A DNA stretch of 9,319 nucleotides from Paracoccaceae bacterium (GTDB lineage: Bacteria; Pseudomonadota; Alphaproteobacteria; Rhodobacterales; Rhodobacteraceae), in the NCBI GenBank assembly GCA_024304875.1, contig JAMWZF010000101.1, positions 1 through 9,319 on the forward strand. The letters are read 5' to 3'. A program made the position numbers and the translations under genes. The notes below the pieces were generated by a model. It ran no database searches. It was not told the origin of the DNA and worked only from the letters and a program-made list of their open reading frames with translations. Of the stretch, positions 4,820 through 9,319 are shown piece after piece (the stretch's first letter is position 1; each line of letters opens with the position of its first letter).

Positions 4820-6636
4820 CCCTCCATCGCCTCCAGTTCGTCGATCATGCCCTCGATCATGCCGAGGCCCTTGTCCCAGAAGGCCGGGTCGGCGGCGTTG
4901 AGGCCGAAGGGAGCCAGCAGTTCGGAATGATGCTTGGAGCCGCCGGCCTTCAGCATGTCGAAATACTTGTCGTTAAAGCCCTCGGGCGCGTCCTGGTAGG
5001 CGGCGTAGAGGGCGTTCACCAGCCCGTCGCCGAAGGCATAGGCGTAGACGTAGAAGGGCGAATGCACGAAGTGGGGGATGTAGGCCCAGAAGGTCTCGTA
5101 GCCGTCCATGAACTCGAAGACGGGGCCGAGGCTTTCGCCCTGCACCGACATCCAGAGGTCGTTGATCTCGGACGGCGTCAGCTCGCCCTTGGCGCGGGCG
5201 GCGTGCAGCTTGCACTCGAAGTCGTAGAAGGCGATCTGCCGGACGACCGTGTTGATCATGTCCTCGACCTTGCCGGCGAGGAGGACCTTGCGCTCCTTGT
5301 TCGTGGGGGCCTCGGCCAGCAGCTTGCGGAAGGTCAGCATCTCGCCGAAGACGGAGGCCGTTTCGGCCAGGGTAAGGGGGGTGGAGGACAGGAGTTCGCC
5401 TTGGCCGGCCGCCAGCACCTGATGGACGCCGTGGCCAAGCTCGTGAGCGAGGGTCATCACGTCCCGCGGTTTGCCGAGGTAGTTCAGCATCACGTAGGGG
5501 TGCGCGGTGGTGACGGTGGGGTGGGCGAAGGCGCCGGGGGACTTGCCGGGTTTGACGCCCGCGTCGATCCAGCCCTTGTCGAAGAAAGGCTCGGCCAGGT
5601 CGGCCATGCGGGAATCGAAGCCGGCGTAGGCGGACATCACCGTCTCGCGCGCCTCGTCCCAGCCCACGATCCGGTCGGTCTCCATCGGCAGGGGGGCGTT
5701 GCGGTCCCAGACCTGCATGGTGTCGAGCCCGAGCCACTTGGCCTTGAGCTTGTAGTAGCGGTGGGAGAGGCGCGGATAGGCGGCGACGACGGCGCCGCGC
5801 AGGGCCTCGACCACCTCGGGCTCCACGTCGTTGGCGAGGTGGCGGCCGGTCTGGGGCGTCTCCATGCCGCGCCAGCGGTCCTCGATCTCCTTCTCCTTGG
5901 CGATCGTGTTGTGGACGCGGGCGAAGAGGCCGACCTTTTCCCCGAAGGTGGCGGCAAGGGCGCGGGCACCGGCCTCGCGTTTGCTCCGGTCCTGTTCGGA
6001 GAGAAGGTTGAGGGTCGCCTCGATGCCGAGGGGTTCGTCCTCGCCCTCCACGTCGAAGGTCAGGCCGGCGATGGTCTCGTCGAAGAGCTTGTTCCAGGCG
6101 GTGCTGCCCACGACGGACTGGTCGTGCAGGAACTTCTCCAGCTCGTCCGAAAGCTGGTAGGGCTTCATCTTGCGGATGCGGTCGAAGACCGGCTTGTAGC
6201 GGGCGAGGTCGGGGTCGGCGGCAAGCAAGTCCTGCAGGTGCGCCTCGTCCAGCCGGTTGAATTCCAGGCTCCAGAACACCAGCGGCGTGGTGAAGGCGGT
6301 GATCCGGTCCTGGCAGTCGGAGAGGAACTTTGCCCGCTCGGGATCGGTCGAGACCTGGGCATAGGCGAGGTAGGCGAAGGACATGATGCGCCCGCCGACC
6401 GTCTCGATCGTCTCGTAGCGTTTGACGGCCTCCAACATGCCGGCGGCGTCCAGTGTCGCCAGCTTGCCCTCGTAGTCGGCGGCGAAATCGGCGCAGGCGC
6501 TTTCCAGCCAGTCCATGTCGCGGGCCAGCTCGGGCGAGTCCTTGGCCGGGTAGAGGTCGGTCAGGTCCCAGTCGGGCAGGGGGCCGAGGTTCCTGCCGCC
6601 GCGGCTGTCGGCGTCGAAGACGGGGGTCTTGGGCAT
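4816..6636 (-). CDS. pepF: M3 family oligoendopeptidase F (PepF)
   Basis: This 606-residue cytoplasmic zinc metallopeptidase of the thimet-oligopeptidase clan cleaves short peptides of roughly 7-20 residues and so recycles peptides made by larger proteases. The zinc site is HELGH at 398-402, with the third ligand E425 in LTLAETASVFGE (421-432). The C-terminal substrate-binding stretch YIPHFVHSPFYVYAYAFG (519-536) is characteristic of PepF. The N-terminal helical half forms the lid that limits entry to small peptides. No signal peptide is seen. The length is typical of the family (about 600). The ATG at 6636 has AGGAG (6644-6648) seven bases upstream. A downstream acetyltransferase overlaps its stop. 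All catalytic residues are intact. Confidence 0.95.
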   Translation of the reverse strand: MPKTPVFDADSRGGRNLGPLPDWDLTDLYPAKDSPELARDMDWLESACADFAADYEGKLATLDAAGMLEAVKRYETIETVGGRIMSFAYLAYAQVSTDPERAKFLSDCQDRITAFTTPLVFWSLEFNRLDEAHLQDLLAADPDLARYKPVFDRIRKMKPYQLSDELEKFLHDQSVVGSTAWNKLFDETIAGLTFDVEGEDEPLGIEATLNLLSEQDRSKREAGARALAATFGEKVGLFARVHNTIAKEKEIEDRWRGMETPQTGRHLANDVEPEVVEALRGAVVAAYPRLSHRYYKLKAKWLGLDTMQVWDRNAPLPMETDRIVGWDEARETVMSAYAGFDSRMADLAEPFFDKGWIDAGVKPGKSPGAFAHPTVTTAHPYVMLNYLGKPRDVMTLAHELGHGVHQVLAAGQGELLSSTPLTLAETASVFGEMLTFRKLLAEAPTNKERKVLLAGKVEDMINTVVRQIAFYDFECKLHAARAKGELTPSEINDLWMSVQGESLGPVFEFMDGYETFWAYIPHFVHSPFYVYAYAFGDGLVNALYAAYQDAPEGFNDKYFDMLKAGGSKHHSELLAPFGLNAADPAFWDKGLGMIEGMIDELEAMEG

Positions 6637-6660
6637 GTCGGCTCTCCTCTTTGCGTGTCG

Positions 6661-6676
6661 GCCCCTATGTAGGGGC
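6661..6676. repeat. Palindrome upstream of pepF
   Basis: GCCCCTA and TAGGGGC flank a 2-base centre, 25-40 bases before the pepF start codon. The centre reads TACATA on the minus strand, a possible weak -10 box with TTCCCC (6689-6694) 17 bases further up. It may be an operator overlapping the pepF promoter; it may also be chance in GC-rich DNA. Confidence 0.3.
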
Positions 6677-6726
6677 GGGCGCGGGCGAGGGGAACCGGCG
6701 AGTTGCGGAAGGGGCGCGGCACGACA

Positions 6727-6757
6727 CGCCTTACCGGGGCGGAGGCCGTGTAAGGCG
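6727..6757 (-). terminator. Hairpin after the DprE-like operon
   Basis: CGCCTTAC (6727-6734) pairs perfectly with GTAAGGCG (6750-6757). After a single-base bulge at 6749, three further pairs (6735-6737 with 6746-6748) extend the stem. It lies 16 bases past the dehydrogenase stop and before pepF, where an operon end is expected. No U-run follows on the minus strand, so efficiency is uncertain. Confidence 0.5.
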
Positions 6758-6772
6758 GGGCTCGGCCCGTCC

Positions 6773-7510
6773 TCAGACGCTCATCTTCTTGAAGATCGGC
6801 TCGGGAATCGCCCGGATGACCGACATGATGGGCCACCAGATCCGCTTGGTGTAAAGGACGTTCTTCTTGCGGTCGGCGGCCTTCAGGATGTCCTCGGCGG
6901 TGGCGTCCGCCTCGGCCATGAAGGGCATCTTCATGCCTTGGGTCATCGGGGTGCGCACCGGGCCGGGTTTGACCGTCAGGACATGCACGCCCGACCGGCC
7001 GAGCCGGTTGCGCAGGCCCGAGAGGTACGTGGCAAAGCCCGCCTTGGCGGCACCGTAGACGTAGTTGCCGATGCGGCCCCGGTCGCCGGCGACGGACCCG
7101 ATGCCGATGATGGTCCCGGTGCCCCTGTCCTCGAACTGGGGCGCCAGGAGGGTCAGCAGACGCGCCGGGCCGGTCAGGCTGTCGGCGATGGTCCCGTCGA
7201 CGAGGGCGGGGTCGGCGTCGATGGCGCTCTGCTCGGGCATGGAGCCGACGAAGACGGCGGCGTTCAGGGTGCCCTCGGCGGCCTTGGCGGCGGCGAGGAT
7301 GGCGTCGAAGGTGCCGGGGTCGCGGGCGTCGAACATCACCGGCGTGGCCGAGACGGCGCCGCGCTCGGTGAGGTCGGTCGCCATGGCGGAGAGGTCCTCC
7401 ATCCGGCGTCCGGCAAGGACAAGCGCCGCGCCCCGCCCGGCCAGAAGCCGGGTGAAGGGAATGGCCATGCCCGAAGTGGCGCCCACGATGATCCAGGTCT
7501 CTGCGCTCAT
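6773..7510 (-). CDS. SDR family oxidoreductase, DprE2-like (putative decaprenyl-phospho-keto-pentose reductase)
   Basis: This 245-residue Rossmann-fold SDR carries the cofactor loop GATSGMA (10-16), a variant of the usual TGxxxGIG, and the catalytic S139, Y152 and K156 (YGAAK), followed by KPGPVRTPM (181-189). The C-terminal extension is basic and rich in Trp/Ile (IWWPIMSVIRAIPEPIFKK, about 224-242), compatible with membrane association. In mycobacteria DprE2 reduces the 2-keto intermediate made by DprE1 to give decaprenyl-phospho-arabinose, using NADH at the cytoplasmic membrane. The ATG at 7510 overlaps the stop of the DprE1-like gene (ATGA), and this pairing is the main reason for the DprE2-like call; the SDR fold alone would not give it. 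The exact substrate is inferred. Confidence 0.82.
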   Translation of the reverse strand: MSAETWIIVGATSGMAIPFTRLLAGRGAALVLAGRRMEDLSAMATDLTERGAVSATPVMFDARDPGTFDAILAAAKAAEGTLNAAVFVGSMPEQSAIDADPALVDGTIADSLTGPARLLTLLAPQFEDRGTGTIIGIGSVAGDRGRIGNYVYGAAKAGFATYLSGLRNRLGRSGVHVLTVKPGPVRTPMTQGMKMPFMAEADATAEDILKAADRKKNVLYTKRIWWPIMSVIRAIPEPIFKKMSV

Positions 7511-8790
7511 GATCTCAGCTCCAGTCTGCGCACCATGTCGGTGGCGTAGAGGCCGTCCGGGTCGGCCTTGGTCACTTCGTCCAGCCAGTCGGCGTGATGG
7601 GGATACATCGCGCGGATGCTGCTGCCCTTGGCCAGCGCGTCCTTGGCGAGGTAGATGCGCCCGCCGGCCTCAAACGTCATGCGCTCGAGCTCGCGGGCAA
7701 GCGGTTTCACCTGCGGCCGGTTCGGCATGTCGACGGCGAGGGTCCAGCCTTCCATCGGGAAGGACATGAAGTTCCCGTTGCCGGGGCCGAGCCGTTTCAG
7801 GACCGCGAGAGGGGAGGCGACGCCGGCGGCGGCGATCTTTTCCAGCATTTGTTTCAGCACGTCCGCCTGGTCGAGGGGGACAACGCACTGGAACTGGTGG
7901 AAGCCGCGCTTTCCATAGAGCCGGTTCCAGTCGTGGATCTTGTCGAGCGGGAAGAAGAAGGTTTCCAGCGTGCGGACGCTGCTGCGGCCCGCCTTGGGGA
8001 CGCGGGCGTAGTAGGCGGCGTTGAAGGCCTGCACGACGGCGGGGTTCAGGGCCATGTGGGGGGCGTCGATCGGGATCGTCCTGGCGGCCTTCGCCTTGGG
8101 CGTGATGCCGCGGACGATCTGACCCTCTTCGACGATGCCGCGCCCCAGCGCGGCTCCGGTGGCCGTCGCGTCGATCCAGCCGACGATGTAGGGCGCGTCG
8201 CTGCCCAGCATCTCCAGGTGCTCCTTCCAGTCCCGCGCCCTGCGCTCGGTGACCAGCATGGCGGTGCCGGGGCAGGGGGCCAGCTGCAGCGTGGCGCGGG
8301 TGATGACGCCGGTCTGGCCGAGGCCGCCGACCGTGGCCTTCCAGATCGCGCCGGAGTTCGGGGTGATCTCCCGCTCGCCCGCGGGGGTCAGCAGGGTGAT
8401 CGCGGTGACGTGGTCGCCGAAGGCCCCGTCGCGGTAGTTCTTGCCGTGGACGTCCATGCCGATGGCCCCGCCGACGGTGGCGAAGCCGGTGCCGGGGACC
8501 ACCGCGGGCTTCCAGCCGCGGGGGGCGTAGATGCGGAGCAGGTCGCCGAGGGTCGCCCCGGCCTCGACCGTCAGGAGGCCGGAGACAGGATCGAAGGCGA
8601 CGATCCTGTCGAGCGCCGTCATGTCCGTCGCGGCGCGCCCGTGGTTGAGCGGCGCGTCGCCGTAGGAGCGGCGGTTGCCGAAGGCTGGCTTTCCGGGGTC
8701 GACCTCGCGGACCGTGCGGGGGTGCGCGACGGGTCCGGTGGCGAAGTGGGCGCGGCCCCAGCCGGAGTATGTCTCGATCGCCCCGTCCAT
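7507..8790 (-). CDS. FAD-binding oxidase, DprE1-like (polyprenyl-phospho-ribose 2'-oxidase family)
   Basis: This 427-residue flavoenzyme belongs to the vanillyl-alcohol-oxidase fold. The N-terminal FAD domain shows FGNRRSYGDAPLN (38-49), PGTGFATVGGAIGMDVHGKN (99-118) and the DGAFGDHV stretch (121-128). The substrate domain follows, and the C-terminal part has LKRLGPGNGNFMSFP (331-345), GGRIYLAKDA (376-385) and DMVRRLEL (418-425). These match mycobacterial DprE1, which oxidises the 2' hydroxyl of decaprenyl-phospho-ribose. With a shift of 35, K332 and K383 fall on DprE1 K367 and the catalytic K418. The cysteine targeted by benzothiazinones (C387) is Ala here (A352). The ATG at 8790 is chosen over one 28 codons upstream, because homology starts near it and the longer form would overlap the neighbour. 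The Shine-Dalgarno is weak. There is no signal peptide, as in DprE1. A generic sugar-alcohol oxidase is the alternative. Confidence 0.88.
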   Translation of the reverse strand: MDGAIETYSGWGRAHFATGPVAHPRTVREVDPGKPAFGNRRSYGDAPLNHGRAATDMTALDRIVAFDPVSGLLTVEAGATLGDLLRIYAPRGWKPAVVPGTGFATVGGAIGMDVHGKNYRDGAFGDHVTAITLLTPAGEREITPNSGAIWKATVGGLGQTGVITRATLQLAPCPGTAMLVTERRARDWKEHLEMLGSDAPYIVGWIDATATGAALGRGIVEEGQIVRGITPKAKAARTIPIDAPHMALNPAVVQAFNAAYYARVPKAGRSSVRTLETFFFPLDKIHDWNRLYGKRGFHQFQCVVPLDQADVLKQMLEKIAAAGVASPLAVLKRLGPGNGNFMSFPMEGWTLAVDMPNRPQVKPLARELERMTFEAGGRIYLAKDALAKGSSIRAMYPHHADWLDEVTKADPDGLYATDMVRRLELRS

Positions 8791-8794
8791 CGTC

Positions 8795-9319
8795 TCAGCG
8801 CCGTTTCGACAGGCGCTCGGCCAGGGGGAAGACCGCGAGGCCGATGGCGATGGCGAACCACAGCGTGGTGACACGGATGATCAGCGTGGCCGGGACCGAG
8901 ACCTCCAGCGGCACGCCCTCGAGCGCCAGAAGCGCCACCATCGCCGCCTCCGCCCCGCCGACGCCGCCGGGCGCGCCGGTCAGTCCTCCGGCGAGGGTGG
9001 CGAAGGTGAAGATGGCGACGGCCATCGCGAGGTGGACCTCGGCGCCCATCCAGGCGAGCAGCAGGTGAAAGGCATAGCCCTCGGCCGCCCAGCCGACCAG
9101 GCCGAGCCCGATGGCGCCGCCCATGACCGGCAGCGTCGAGAAGGTGCGGAGGGACCGCGCGGCGGTGCGGATCCGGGCCATGAGCCGCGGCAGCAGGCCG
9201 GTCGCCCGGTAGGCGAGGGTTGCCAGGCCGGCGAGGAGGCGTGGCCGGGTCGCGACGAAGGCTGCGATCAGCGAAAGTCCCGCGACCGGCCCGGCGTAGG
9301 CCACGCCGCCGGTCCCTGT
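8795..9319 (-). CDS. Flippase-like integral membrane protein, LPG-synthase TM domain family (partial, N terminus off right edge)
   Basis: The frame is open to the window edge, so the visible 174 residues are the C-terminal half or more of a protein that usually has about 300-340. Roughly five hydrophobic helices are visible, separated by a basic cytoplasmic-type loop (RLMARIRTAARSLR). The signature GWAAEG and the glycine-rich GGLTGAPGGVGGAEAA, followed by an aliphatic helix, are hallmarks of the lysylphosphatidylglycerol-synthase TM (UPF0104) family. Members without the synthase domain are annotated as flippase-like and often sit in glycolipid or polysaccharide loci. The protein ends SKRR. 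The DprE1-like gene starts four bases after its stop, so the two are co-transcribed. A role in moving or handling a polyprenyl-linked sugar is inferred only from the neighbours. Confidence 0.85.
   Translation of the reverse strand, partial: TGTGGVAYAGPVAGLSLIAAFVATRPRLLAGLATLAYRATGLLPRLMARIRTAARSLRTFSTLPVMGGAIGLGLVGWAAEGYAFHLLLAWMGAEVHLAMAVAIFTFATLAGGLTGAPGGVGGAEAAMVALLALEGVPLEVSVPATLIIRVTTLWFAIAIGLAVFPLAERLSKRR

Noticed and set aside
4927..6672. 581-codon plus-strand frame opposite pepF
   Set aside because: The low-complexity G/V/L/E/H-rich translation is typical of the complement of GC-rich genes, and pepF on the other strand is unambiguous.
7594..8871. 425-codon plus-strand frame opposite the DprE1-like gene
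   Set aside because: Same antisense artefact; the minus strand has the conserved FAD-oxidase motifs.
1..9319. CRISPR array, tRNA, insertion sequence or prophage
   Set aside because: No spaced direct repeats, tRNA-like cloverleaf, transposase or integrase frame, or terminal inverted repeats were seen on either strand.

Overview
The window is high-GC, gene-dense DNA from an alphaproteobacterium, most likely of the Rhodobacterales (Rhodobacter/Roseobacter) group. The evidence is the strong G/C third-position bias, and a CryB-type iron-sulfur photolyase next to an FKBP isomerase. It looks like ordinary chromosome. I see no tRNA, rRNA, CRISPR, insertion sequence or phage gene.

Layout, left to right: (1) 1-925, minus strand: the N-terminal half of leuA (2-isopropylmalate synthase), running off the left edge, preceded by what looks like a complete ribosome-mediated attenuator. 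This comprises a promoter, a 15-codon leucine-rich leader peptide (MSIRAHILGLLLSRL) whose ATG lies where transcription should start, a 14-bp hairpin beginning inside the last leader codons, and a competing GC-rich stem. (2) 992-3712, plus strand: a tightly coupled operon of a VOC/glyoxalase-fold protein, a short-chain dehydrogenase and a bacterial (6-4) photolyase/cryptochrome (CryB/PhrB family), with 4-base overlaps at both junctions. (3) 3679-3742: a convergent gap with two tandem hairpins; the first followed by a U-run in the minus direction. (4) 3743-4314, minus: a SlyD-like FKBP peptidyl-prolyl isomerase with a candidate promoter. (5) 4346-6636, minus: pepF (M3 oligoendopeptidase) translationally coupled to a GNAT acetyltransferase. 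(6) 6727-9319, minus: an operon of a flippase-like membrane protein (partial, off the right edge), a DprE1-like FAD oxidase and a DprE2-like dehydrogenase, closed by a hairpin.

How the genes fit together: leuA is the leucine-committed step, and its leader would sense charged tRNA-Leu. The VOC-SDR-cryB unit is light/UV- or stress-related by virtue of the photolyase. The roles of the first two genes are unknown. The DprE1/DprE2 pair resembles the mycobacterial two-step epimerase that turns polyprenyl-phospho-ribose into polyprenyl-phospho-arabinose. Beside a flippase-like protein, it suggests a lipid-linked pentose donor for a cell-surface glycan in a Gram-negative bacterium. The two parts most worth a second look are the apparently leaderless leucine attenuator and this DprE-like operon.
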